DNA of 9,524 bases from Betaproteobacteria bacterium (GTDB taxonomy: Bacteria; Pseudomonadota; Gammaproteobacteria; Burkholderiales; Casimicrobiaceae): assembly GCA_003153335.1 (NCBI GenBank), contig PLYG01000024.1:4765-14288 (forward strand), given 5' to 3'. Below are positions 1-6,557 of this stretch, piece by piece. The position numbers were made by a program, and so were the translations under genes. The notes beneath the pieces are model-generated. The model had not been told where the DNA came from, made no database searches, and saw nothing but the letters and a program-made list of their open reading frames with translations. The number at the start of each line of letters is the position of its first letter. The first letter of the stretch is position 1.

Positions 1-228
1 GGCATCCGCGCCATGCTGCCGCACGTGGACCGTTTCCTGCCGGTGCACAATCTCGAAAGCCTCCGCGATCTGGCCGCGGTGCTGTCGGGACCGGAACTGC
101 GGCGGCCGGAGCCGCGCAGTGCGCGCAAGGAAACAGTACCGGTTGCGGCTGCGCCTTTCCTGTCGCCTTCGCAGCTGCCGGGGGGCGCGACCATGAAACT
201 CGAAGCCTTTCGACCAATCCAGAACTGA
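1..228 (+). CDS. coxE: CoxE-like VWA-domain protein, C-terminal fragment
   Basis: The reading frame is open from base 1 and stops at TGA 226-228, so only the last 75 residues are visible. The first part (GIRAMLPHVDRFLPVHN, then SLRDLAAVL) matches the C-terminal end of the VWA domain of CoxE proteins as I remember the family. CoxE works with the CoxD AAA+ ATPase in maturing the molybdenum-copper site of CO-dehydrogenase-type hydroxylases. The identification rests on this short stretch plus the coxG gene immediately downstream. After about residue 33 there is a Pro/Ala/Arg-rich tail of some 40 residues that I do not recognise and that is probably disordered. The stop codon overlaps the coxG ribosome binding site, which implies co-transcription. 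Other VWA proteins of oxidoreductase clusters are a possible alternative. Confidence 0.72.
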   Translation, partial: GIRAMLPHVDRFLPVHNLESLRDLAAVLSGPELRRPEPRSARKETVPVAAAPFLSPSQLPGGATMKLEAFRPIQN

Positions 229-236
229 GGTAAGCC
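227..236 (+). promoter_or_regulatory. Ribosome binding site of coxG
   Basis: GAGG at 227-230 lies 6 bases before the ATG at 237 and overlaps the stop codon of the upstream gene. The 13 bases GAGGTAAGCCATG here recur exactly at the soxX start (821-833). Confidence 0.6.
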
Positions 237-827
237 ATGGACATGAGCAATTCCGTTTCGCTGCCTTCGTCGCAGGCCCGGGTGTGGGAAGCGCTCAACG
301 ATCCCGCAATCCTGAAGCAGTGCATCGACGGCTGCGAGTCGATAGAAAGGACCGGCGAGAACGAGTACAAGGTGGCGATGACGGTCGCCATCGGACCCGT
401 CAAGGCAAAATTCAAAGGCAATCTGCGCCTGACCGACATCGATCCGCCGAACGCGTACACGCTGCAGTTCGACGGACAGGGTGGTGTGGCCGGGTTCGGC
501 AAGGGATCGGCCAAGGTGACGCTGACGCCGGAGGGGGCCGGCACCCGACTTGCCTACACGGTCAATGCGCAGATCGGGGGCAAGATCGCGCAACTGGGAT
601 CGCGGCTTATCGACGGCGTCTCGAAAAAGATGGCTGACGATTTTTTCAAGGCGTTCAAGGCGGCGATTGCGCCGGCGGAAGCCGGGGCAGGGGCTGCCGC
701 TGCGCCAGCCACCACGCCTGTGTCCGGCGCCGGCGCAATGCTGCGGCAGTGGCGATGGCTATTGGTGGCCGCCGCTGTCGTAGCGATGGCAGCGATGGCC
801 GCCTGGTACCTGCTGGCAAAGAGGTAA
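237..827 (+). CDS. coxG: CoxG, CO dehydrogenase subunit G family (SRPBCC), C-terminal membrane anchor
   Basis: This 196-residue protein has a CoxG/SRPBCC domain at about residues 3-145. It begins with the helix-grip pattern typical of the family (SSQARVWEALNDPAILKQCI), followed by the conserved GNLRLTDIDPP and GFGKGSAKVTLTP segments. In Oligotropha/Afipia, CoxG helps recruit CO dehydrogenase to the cytoplasmic face of the membrane. Here an Ala/Pro linker (about 146-168) leads to one hydrophobic helix (about 172-193) ending in AKR, so the protein looks tail-anchored with its SRPBCC domain in the cytoplasm. The start at 237 has a good ribosome binding site. It lies 8 bp after the coxE-like gene and 3 bp before soxX, so it belongs to the same transcript. 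Many CoxG homologues serve Mo hydroxylases that do not oxidise CO, so the true partner enzyme is unknown. Confidence 0.88.
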   Translation: MDMSNSVSLPSSQARVWEALNDPAILKQCIDGCESIERTGENEYKVAMTVAIGPVKAKFKGNLRLTDIDPPNAYTLQFDGQGGVAGFGKGSAKVTLTPEGAGTRLAYTVNAQIGGKIAQLGSRLIDGVSKKMADDFFKAFKAAIAPAEAGAGAAAAPATTPVSGAGAMLRQWRWLLVAAAVVAMAAMAAWYLLAKR

Positions 828-830
828 GCC
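821..830 (+). promoter_or_regulatory. Ribosome binding site of soxX
   Basis: GAGG at 821-824 runs straight into the coxG stop TAA (825-827), followed by GCC and the ATG at 831. It duplicates the coxG initiation site exactly over 13 bases. Confidence 0.6.
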
Positions 831-1337
831 ATGACCGGCGCTCTCGCCCTGAAGCGCGCGGCACCTTCCCTTGCCTCCGGTCAAGCAGTACGATTTGCGC
901 CGCGTGCGGCGGGCTGCTGGCTGGTGACCGCGCTGTGCGTGGGGCTGCCGGTTGCCGCCGCCGCGCAGCAAGTCGTCTTCGAGGGCGGCGCGGTGCCGGC
1001 GCCGCTGACCGCAGTGCCGGCGGATGCGACGCGCGGCAAGATCGTGTTCGTGCAGCGGGAAAAAGGCCATTGCATTCTGTGCCATGCGCTGCCGGATCCC
1101 GAGGTTCGCTTCGCCGGCAATGTCGGTCCGCCGCTGGCCGGGATCGGCTCCAGACTGAGCGCAGCGCAATTGCGGGGACGCATTGTCGATCCGACGCAGG
1201 ATGAGCCGGATAGCGTCATGCCCGCCTACTACCGGACCAGCAATCTCAACCGGGTTGCCCGCCCCTACGCGAGCCGCACCGTATTGAGTGCGCAAGACAT
1301 CGAAGACGTGATAGCGTATCTGTTGACGCTGCGTTGA
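831..1337 (+). CDS. soxX: SoxX, c-type cytochrome subunit of SoxAX
   Basis: This 168-residue monoheme cytochrome c has a heme site CILCH (C81, C84, H85). It also shows the SoxX-typical context FAGNVGPPLAGIGSRLS, the segment IVDPTQDEPDSVMPAYY in which M130 is the likely distal heme ligand, and the C-terminal SAQDIEDVIAYLLTLR helix. SoxX pairs with SoxA in the periplasm to couple the sulfur substrate oxidatively to the SoxY cysteine, taking up the electrons released. The signal peptide has an unusually long N-terminal region (about 25 residues) before a hydrophobic core near 29-46. A start at GTG 924 is possible, but the ATG at 831 has a clear ribosome binding site. soxX directly follows coxG and comes before soxY, not beside soxA, so the SoxAX subunits are encoded at opposite ends of the four-gene set. 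Confidence 0.92.
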   Translation: MTGALALKRAAPSLASGQAVRFAPRAAGCWLVTALCVGLPVAAAAQQVVFEGGAVPAPLTAVPADATRGKIVFVQREKGHCILCHALPDPEVRFAGNVGPPLAGIGSRLSAAQLRGRIVDPTQDEPDSVMPAYYRTSNLNRVARPYASRTVLSAQDIEDVIAYLLTLR

Positions 1338-1365
1338 GAACATTCCCGATGGAACATTCCCCATG
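1338..1365 (+). repeat. 14-bp tandem duplication spanning the soxY start codon
   Basis: GAACATTCCCGATG (1338-1351) is followed directly by GAACATTCCCCATG (1352-1365). The two copies are 14 bp long and differ at one base. The second copy ends in the soxY ATG. The first copy also ends in ATG, but out of frame with soxY, and that frame stops after ten codons. The junction creates TGGAAC about 9 bases before the true start, the only weak ribosome binding site visible. Confidence 0.75.
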
Positions 1366-1818
1366 GCAACGCGTTTCCTGAAACGACGCCGGCTGCTGCT
1401 GATCGGGGCGGGCCTTGCCTGCGCGAGTCCGCTGGTGCGCGCGCAAGCCGACTGGCCGTCGATTCCCGCTCTGGCAACGCTGCTGGGCGGCCGCACGTTG
1501 CGGCCTGGACGGGTCACCCTCGAGATTCCAAAACTCGCCGACAATGGCAATTCCGTGCCACTGACCATTACGGTGGACAGTCCGATGACCGAGCGCGAAC
1601 GCGTGGTGGCCATACACCTTTTTTCCGAGCGCAATCCGCGTCCACGGATAGCCAGTATCGCGCTGGGGCCCGATGTCGGCCGCGCCCAATTCGCGACGCG
1701 CATTCGTCTTGCCGGCACCCAGCACATCGTCGCCGTCGCCGAGATGGCGGACGGGGCGCTGTGGGGCGCCGTGACCGAAGTGATCGTCACCCAGTCCGCG
1801 TGCATCGATGATATCTGA
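1363..1818 (+). CDS. soxY: SoxY-like sulfur carrier subunit, without the GGCGG tail
   Basis: This 151-residue protein starts with KRRRLLLIGAG and a hydrophobic stretch ending near AQA (about residue 29), a Tat-like signal as is usual for SoxY. The rest has the SoxY beta-sandwich pattern (PGRVTLEIPKLADNGNSVPL, then the segment around VVAIHLFSERNPRPRIAS, then AEMADGALWGA) and clear family resemblance. SoxY normally carries sulfur intermediates on a cysteine in a C-terminal GGCGG arm. Here the protein ends ...TQSACIDDI with the only tail cysteine at C147, four residues from the end. No frameshift restoring GGCGG is apparent, because soxZ begins 11 bp before the soxY stop. It is the likely SoxZ partner and the SoxAX substrate. 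The altered tail makes the chemistry or partner enzymes uncertain, and it may belong to a divergent SoxYZ-like carrier group. Confidence 0.85.
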   Translation: MATRFLKRRRLLLIGAGLACASPLVRAQADWPSIPALATLLGGRTLRPGRVTLEIPKLADNGNSVPLTITVDSPMTERERVVAIHLFSERNPRPRIASIALGPDVGRAQFATRIRLAGTQHIVAVAEMADGALWGAVTEVIVTQSACIDDI

Positions 1819-2140
1819 CCTCCTCTCGCGCATTCAGGCCCCGGCGAGCGTGCGGCGCGGTGAAGTATTTGCTGTGCGCGTGACGCTCGCGCATCCGATG
1901 GAGACCGGATTCCGTTACGACGAGCACGGCACGCAGACGCCGTACAATGTGATCAATACGTTCGTCTGCGCCTACAACGGGAGGCCGGTGTTCACCGCAG
2001 CGCTTTCTTCCGGGATCGCGGCCAATCCGGGATTCGAGTTTTTCATCCGTGCCAGGGACAGCGGCGAGCTGCTGTTCGATTGGCACGATGACGAAGGACA
2101 CCAGGGCACGGCGCGGCACGCGATTACCGTGACTTCATGA
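1808..2140 (+). CDS. soxZ: SoxZ, sulfur carrier partner subunit
   Basis: This 110-residue protein matches the length and conserved blocks of SoxZ: RIQAPASVRRGEVFAVRVTL, AHPMETGFRYDEHGTQTPYN, VINTFVCAYNGRPVF, the segment around SGIAANPGFEFFIRA, and ELLFDWHDDEG. It has no signal peptide, as expected, because SoxZ is exported together with SoxY through the SoxY Tat signal. The ATG at 1808 overlaps the end of soxY by 11 bp and has no good ribosome binding site of its own, so translation is probably coupled to soxY. The stop overlaps the soxA start as ATGA. The standard role is to form the SoxYZ heterodimer that presents the SoxY C-terminal arm to periplasmic enzymes. The sequence is more conventional than its SoxY partner. 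Confidence 0.92.
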   Translation: MISDLLSRIQAPASVRRGEVFAVRVTLAHPMETGFRYDEHGTQTPYNVINTFVCAYNGRPVFTAALSSGIAANPGFEFFIRARDSGELLFDWHDDEGHQGTARHAITVTS

Positions 2141-2919
2141 TCCGCCACCTGGCTCTGCTGACGCTGGCGCTGGGCGCCTGCACATCGGTCGCGCCGATAC
2201 GCAATATTGCGGAGCCGCGTTCGGGCGTCACGTTCACCAGCAACGACATCCGTAAGTTGCAGAACGATGACGCGGCAAATCCCGGCATGCTGTGGGTGGA
2301 GCAAGGCAAGGCGCTGTGGCGCGCAGGGGTGGAGGGGGCGGGGGTGGACAACAAATCGTGCGCGAGTTGCCATGGCGATGCCGAACAGGCGATGCGCGGC
2401 GTCGCGGCGCGGTATCCGGTGTACGACGCAGCAGCCGGAAACATCCTCAATCTCGAGGGCCGCATCAACCAGTGCCGCGTGCACCGGCAGCATGCCGAAC
2501 CGTTGCGTTACGAGTCCGAAGGCTTGCTCGCGCTCACATCGTATGTGGCGCACCAATCGCGCGGCATGCCGATACAGGCCTCGATCGACGGTCCGGCGCG
2601 GCCGCACTTCGAAGCGGGCCAAGCGCACTATGTGACGCGGCAGGGCCAGCTCAATCTGTCGTGCGCGCATTGCCACGAGCGCAACTGGGGCAAGATGCTG
2701 TTGGCCGAACCCATCAGCCAAGGCCAGAGCAACGGCTTTCCTGCCTACCGCCTCGAGTGGCAGGGACTCGGCTCGCTGCACCGGCGCTTGCGCGCGTGCC
2801 AGTTCGGGATCCGCGCCGAACGATCCGCGGCGGGTTCGCAGGAGTTGCTCGATCTGGAACTCTACCTTGCGTGGCGTGCGAACGGATTGCCGGTGGAAGC
2901 GCCAGGCGTGCGGCGGTAA
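2137..2919 (+). CDS. soxA: SoxA, diheme c-type cytochrome, probable lipoprotein
   Basis: This 260-residue protein has two heme-binding motifs, CASCH (C75-H79) and CAHCH (C176-H180), so it is a diheme SoxA. The conserved cysteine in RRLRACQFGIRAE (C221) corresponds to the axial, persulfide-bearing active-site cysteine. C113 in RINQCR is the likely axial ligand of the first heme. SoxAX forms the disulfide between the sulfur substrate and SoxY. The N-terminus MIRHLALLTLALGAC reads as a short lipoprotein signal with a LGAC lipobox and C15 as the lipidated residue, whereas well-studied SoxA proteins are soluble in the periplasm. The start overlaps soxZ by four bases (ATGA), so this is the fourth gene of the sox unit. 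It is the last gene on this strand before a convergent operon, 12 bp away. Confidence 0.93.
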   Translation: MIRHLALLTLALGACTSVAPIRNIAEPRSGVTFTSNDIRKLQNDDAANPGMLWVEQGKALWRAGVEGAGVDNKSCASCHGDAEQAMRGVAARYPVYDAAAGNILNLEGRINQCRVHRQHAEPLRYESEGLLALTSYVAHQSRGMPIQASIDGPARPHFEAGQAHYVTRQGQLNLSCAHCHERNWGKMLLAEPISQGQSNGFPAYRLEWQGLGSLHRRLRACQFGIRAERSAAGSQELLDLELYLAWRANGLPVEAPGVRR

Positions 2920-2931
2920 GCGGCCAAACCT

Positions 2932-4011
2932 TCAGAGCCGAAACGCGCGCCAGTATCCGGTGAGCTCCAGATACCCGCGCCCGACGATGCGATCGCCCGA
3001 GCGCGCCGTGATGGCGCCCTCCCAGTACACGGTGCCGGTCGATCCTCGCGCATCCTGTTCCTGGTCGTCCATCAACGGCTCGAGTTCCAGCAAAAGGTCA
3101 CCGACCGCGACGCGCCACGCGACCGGATAGGTTGCGTCCGTGCGCGTGGACCGCCACTGGCGCACGGACGTCCAGGTCACCTGCTGCGGCGCGAAAGTTT
3201 GCGTGCGCCCATCCGCGTGGCGCAATGTGGCGCCGCTCCAGAGCGTCGCACCGGAGCCTGCGCGCATGCGAAACGCCATCAGCGCGCCGCCGTCGTCAAG
3301 ATTGATTCCGATCCAGTCCCAGCCTGTCGCCTGCGACTCCATCGGCGCTGTCGACCATTCGTGATCGAGCCAGGCCGTACCGGACACCCGGATCGCCTTT
3401 CCGCCCGTCACGATGCTCCCGTCGACGGCAAGATGCGGCAGCGTGTAGTAGTAGCTGCCGGACTCGGGTCCGGGACCCTTGCGGCTGAAACCCTGCTCCC
3501 CATGCAGCAGCGGCGGCTGGGTGCGCCGCAGCGTCAGATCGAGACTGAACTCGCGGCCTGCCGTGCTGGCGCGCAACGTGTCGCCGCCGGCGCGCAGGAA
3601 CCAGTTGCCGATTCTTGCATCGGTGATCCCGGATGCTGCGTCGGCAAGCCCGAAACCGCTGCGCGCGATCTGCTGCTCGTGCAGCAAGTGGCCGCGTTGC
3701 GGATCGCTCAATGCCGCGTGCGCGACGATCAGTTGCTCCGGTGCGAAGCGGCTGGGATTGCCGCCGGTGTCCACCGCGCGATTGCGGAAGAACGTGATCT
3801 GGAATCCCAGCGGGCGCTTTGCGTCGTCAAAGAGCCAGCCCGTCGCATACCACCATTCGATCCTGAATCCGGGGTGGCTGCCTTCGTCCTCGGGAAACCG
3901 CAGCACGCGCCCGGGAACGACCGCCGGATAGGGAGCGCCGCGCGCGTTGCGGCTCGCCTGGGCGATGGTCAACATCCCCAATGGCAGCATGACAAAGCGC
4001 CGCCGGTTCAT
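2932..4011 (-). CDS. Lipocalin-like exported protein, CrtC/AttH family, ABC transporter partner
   Basis: This 359-residue protein belongs to the family covering AttH-type proteins and carotenoid 1,2-hydratase (CrtC). The hallmarks visible are HPGFRIEWWYATGWL (about residues 46-60) and GTAWLDHEWS (about 211-220), within two lipocalin-like beta domains. The N-terminus MNRRRFVMLPLGMLTIAQAS carries a twin-arginine motif (RRRFVM), so export by Tat is likely. It is the last gene of a unit with an FtsX-type permease and a MacB/LolD-like ATPase, with 13 bp after the permease stop and a good GAGGAAGG ribosome binding site. That context points to an AttH-type periplasmic partner of the transporter, probably handling a lipid or other hydrophobic cargo, and not to a carotenoid enzyme. 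No other carotenoid gene is present. The substrate cannot be read from the sequence. Confidence 0.85.
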   Translation of the reverse strand: MNRRRFVMLPLGMLTIAQASRNARGAPYPAVVPGRVLRFPEDEGSHPGFRIEWWYATGWLFDDAKRPLGFQITFFRNRAVDTGGNPSRFAPEQLIVAHAALSDPQRGHLLHEQQIARSGFGLADAASGITDARIGNWFLRAGGDTLRASTAGREFSLDLTLRRTQPPLLHGEQGFSRKGPGPESGSYYYTLPHLAVDGSIVTGGKAIRVSGTAWLDHEWSTAPMESQATGWDWIGINLDDGGALMAFRMRAGSGATLWSGATLRHADGRTQTFAPQQVTWTSVRQWRSTRTDATYPVAWRVAVGDLLLELEPLMDDQEQDARGSTGTVYWEGAITARSGDRIVGRGYLELTGYWRAFRL

Positions 4012-4024
4012 GCGCGCGCCTTCC

Positions 4025-6553
4025 TCACCAATCTTCCTTCACGGCGGCGATGGGCTGCCCGGTCATCGCCCGCCGGCCGCTCGCCATCGCGGTGCCGGTC
4101 GCGGCCAGCACCAGGACCGCGCTGACCAGCACCAGCGCCAACACCGGCACATGCAGATCCATGCTCCAGTGAAACGACTGGCGATTGATGACATGGATCA
4201 GCACCAGGCTGATCGCCCCGCCGGTAACCAATCCATAGGTAATGCCGATGGCGCCGGCCAGCAGGCCCTCGATACCGAGCAGCGCCGCAATTTGCCCGCG
4301 GGTGACGCCGACATGCCGGAGCATCCCGAACTCCGCACGGCGCGCGAGCACCTGGCTGCTGCAACCGACACTGATTCCAAAGAGACCGATCAATACGGCG
4401 ACGGCTTCCAGCAAATACGTCACCGCGAACGTGCGATCGAATACCGCCAGTGACGTCTTGCGGATACTGGCAGTATTGCGCACCTCGACGAGTCCGGCCG
4501 CGCCCAGGCTGTGATTGACCTCCTCGAGCAATGTTTCGACCGAGTGGCCGGGAGCGAGCCAGACCCAGACGTCGTTGGCCCGTGTGTCGCCCGTCGCCGC
4601 GATATAGCGTGCGCGCTCGATCAGCAGCGTGCCGTTCTGCCGCGTGTAGTCGCGCCAGATGCCGGCCACGGCGTAGCGCGTGTTCGTGCCGCCCAGCGCT
4701 ACGTTCACTTCGCTGCCCACGGACCAGCCATAGAGATCCGCGGCGGCCTCGGAAATCCAGACCGGTGGCAGATTGCTGCGCAGCTTATCCGCTCCGGCCT
4801 GGAGCAAGGGCAGCGCTTCCGGGTTGGCCAACTCCAGATCGCGCGCCAGCAGCGTGACCGGCACTTGTCCCGGCTGCAGCCGGATTTCCTGGATGCGCAG
4901 CGCGGCAATGCGCGCGACCGCAGGCAGCGCCGCAACCGTGCGCAACGTTGCGGCGTCAAGAAACCCGGTCTGCCCCGCGCCGCCGGCCCGCACGTACGCA
5001 TCGGCCGGAAGGATATCGCGCAGCCACGCTTCGAGCGATCCGCGAAATGATCCAATCATGATCAGCATCGCCGCCATCAGGCTGAAGCTCACGACGATGG
5101 CGGAAATGCTGATGCCAAGCTGGCTGTTGACCCCGCGCAACTGTTGAACGGCAATGAGCGCCACGGCGCCGCGGGGCGATGGCAACCCGCGGAGCAAGCG
5201 TTCGGCCACGGCGGGCGCCAGCCAGAGCGCGCCGGCAAGCAACACGGCTACTGCCGCGTAACCGCCGACCGGCAGTCCGTGGATCGGCGGCAATAGCGCG
5301 AGTGGCAGGGTCGCCGCCAGCAGGCCTAAGCCCGGCCAGTGCGGACGCGCGCTCGCCGTTGTTTCAATGGCATTGGCGGCCTTGAGTGCGGGAGCGGGAT
5401 CACTGGCTGCCGCTTTCCACGCGGGTACTACGCAACCGGCGACGGCGGCCCCGACACCCAGCGCAAAGTACAGCGCCAGGGCGGCCGGGTCCTGGTGCAG
5501 ATGCACAGTCATGCCGATGAAATAGCCGGCGCCCAAGTCGCCGCCAAAGCGGCTGACCGCGAACCATGCCAGTGCGAATCCGAGTACCAGACCCAGCGCC
5601 GAACCCACCGCGCCGATGATCAGGCTCTCCGTCAACAAAATGCGCATCACACCGCCGCGCGTGACGCCCAATACGCGCAGGATCGCGATTTCGCCGCGGC
5701 GTTGCAGGATAGTCAGCGCCTGCGTCGCAAAGACCAGGAAGGATCCGGTGAACAGCGCGACCAGCGCCAGCATGTTGAGATTGACCCGGTACGCACGGGT
5801 CATGCCTTCGGCCTGGCGGGATTGCGAATCGGTGTCGCTCACTTGCACGCCGGGTGGCAACAGCGCGGCGATTTTCGCAGCGATGTCCTGGGTGTCGGCG
5901 CCGGGCGCTACGCGAATGTCGATGCGGTCCAGCAGCCCCAAGCGCTGTAGCCGCCACTGGGCCGTCGCGATGTCGGCAAACGCGACCCGTTGCGCGGTGA
6001 CTTCCGGCGGCAATACGGCGATGACGCGCAGCGGGACGGATTGCGTGCCAACTTGCGCGATCAGGCGGCTGCCTTCCCGCAGACCCAGATCCTCCGCCGC
6101 GGCGTGGCTTAACACGATCGCATCGGACGCCAGCAGCGCATATATCTGCCTGAACTCGCTGCCGAACAAGGCCGGCTGGATGCGCAACGCGCGGAACGCA
6201 TCGACCGCGATCAGATGCAGCGGCCGGCGGCTCGGCAGGCGAATGTCCAGCTCCAGCGCCGGGCTAGCGACATCGACTCCGGCCAAGCGGGCGATTAACG
6301 GGTAGATGTTTTCGTCAAAGCCTTCGAGCGGCCCGCGCACGACGAGGTTGGCGTCGCCCGACAAGGTGCGTGCAGCGACGGTGAACTCATTGATCGCGGA
6401 GCCATTGATCAGGTGCACCGCGACCCCGAGTGCCACACCCAGCGCGACGCCGAACACCGATAACAGCAGGCGGCCGCGGTTCGCCTGCCACGCGCAGGAA
6501 GTCAGCGCGCGTTGGACAAGAGCCCGGTAACCTGCCAGCGCGACTGGAGCCAT
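4025..6553 (-). CDS. FtsX/MacB-type ABC transporter permease with two FtsX domains
   Basis: This 842-residue membrane protein has an N-terminal helix (about 29-49) followed by a large periplasmic domain (about 50-255). The first FtsX-type block is at about 260-392 and includes the conserved RRGEIAILRVLGVTRGGVMR. A central pair of helices lies at about 408-450. Another helix (about 478-503) leads to a second periplasmic domain, and a second FtsX block is at about 712-842 with RRAEFGMLRHVGVTRGQIAA. This duplicated layout is that of the AttF/AttG and LolCE/MacB superfamily, whose members extract or move lipids, lipoproteins or peptides across the periplasm, not through a channel. It starts 4 bp after the ATPase stop and has no strong ribosome binding site, so coupling is likely. 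It is complete, with no sign of a frameshift. Confidence 0.9.
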   Translation of the reverse strand: MAPVALAGYRALVQRALTSCAWQANRGRLLLSVFGVALGVALGVAVHLINGSAINEFTVAARTLSGDANLVVRGPLEGFDENIYPLIARLAGVDVASPALELDIRLPSRRPLHLIAVDAFRALRIQPALFGSEFRQIYALLASDAIVLSHAAAEDLGLREGSRLIAQVGTQSVPLRVIAVLPPEVTAQRVAFADIATAQWRLQRLGLLDRIDIRVAPGADTQDIAAKIAALLPPGVQVSDTDSQSRQAEGMTRAYRVNLNMLALVALFTGSFLVFATQALTILQRRGEIAILRVLGVTRGGVMRILLTESLIIGAVGSALGLVLGFALAWFAVSRFGGDLGAGYFIGMTVHLHQDPAALALYFALGVGAAVAGCVVPAWKAAASDPAPALKAANAIETTASARPHWPGLGLLAATLPLALLPPIHGLPVGGYAAVAVLLAGALWLAPAVAERLLRGLPSPRGAVALIAVQQLRGVNSQLGISISAIVVSFSLMAAMLIMIGSFRGSLEAWLRDILPADAYVRAGGAGQTGFLDAATLRTVAALPAVARIAALRIQEIRLQPGQVPVTLLARDLELANPEALPLLQAGADKLRSNLPPVWISEAAADLYGWSVGSEVNVALGGTNTRYAVAGIWRDYTRQNGTLLIERARYIAATGDTRANDVWVWLAPGHSVETLLEEVNHSLGAAGLVEVRNTASIRKTSLAVFDRTFAVTYLLEAVAVLIGLFGISVGCSSQVLARRAEFGMLRHVGVTRGQIAALLGIEGLLAGAIGITYGLVTGGAISLVLIHVINRQSFHWSMDLHVPVLALVLVSAVLVLAATGTAMASGRRAMTGQPIAAVKEDW

Positions 6554-6557
6554 GCGA

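Noticed and set aside
759..1805. Long open frame of 348 codons on the minus strand opposite soxX and soxY
   Set aside because: It lies entirely antisense to well-recognised cytochrome and carrier genes. Its translation is Arg/Ala/Gly-rich with no family resemblance, a usual by-product of GC-rich codon use.
1972..2781. Minus-strand open frame of 269 codons over soxZ and soxA
   Set aside because: It is antisense to two confidently identified genes and has no recognisable domain.
2919..2935. Shared bidirectional terminator between soxA and the convergent operon
   Set aside because: The 12-bp gap has no inverted repeat or T-run on either strand.
2932..4011. The CrtC-family protein as a true carotenoid 1,2-hydratase
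   Set aside because: No carotenoid gene is nearby, and the operon with an FtsX-type ABC transporter fits an AttH-type exported partner better.
3199..4125. Plus-strand open frame of 308 codons over the lipocalin-like gene
   Set aside because: It is the shadow of a minus-strand gene with clear family motifs, and its translation is of low complexity.
5339..5950. Plus-strand open frame of 203 codons inside the permease gene
   Set aside because: The permease reads continuously with two FtsX blocks on the other strand, and this frame has no domain.
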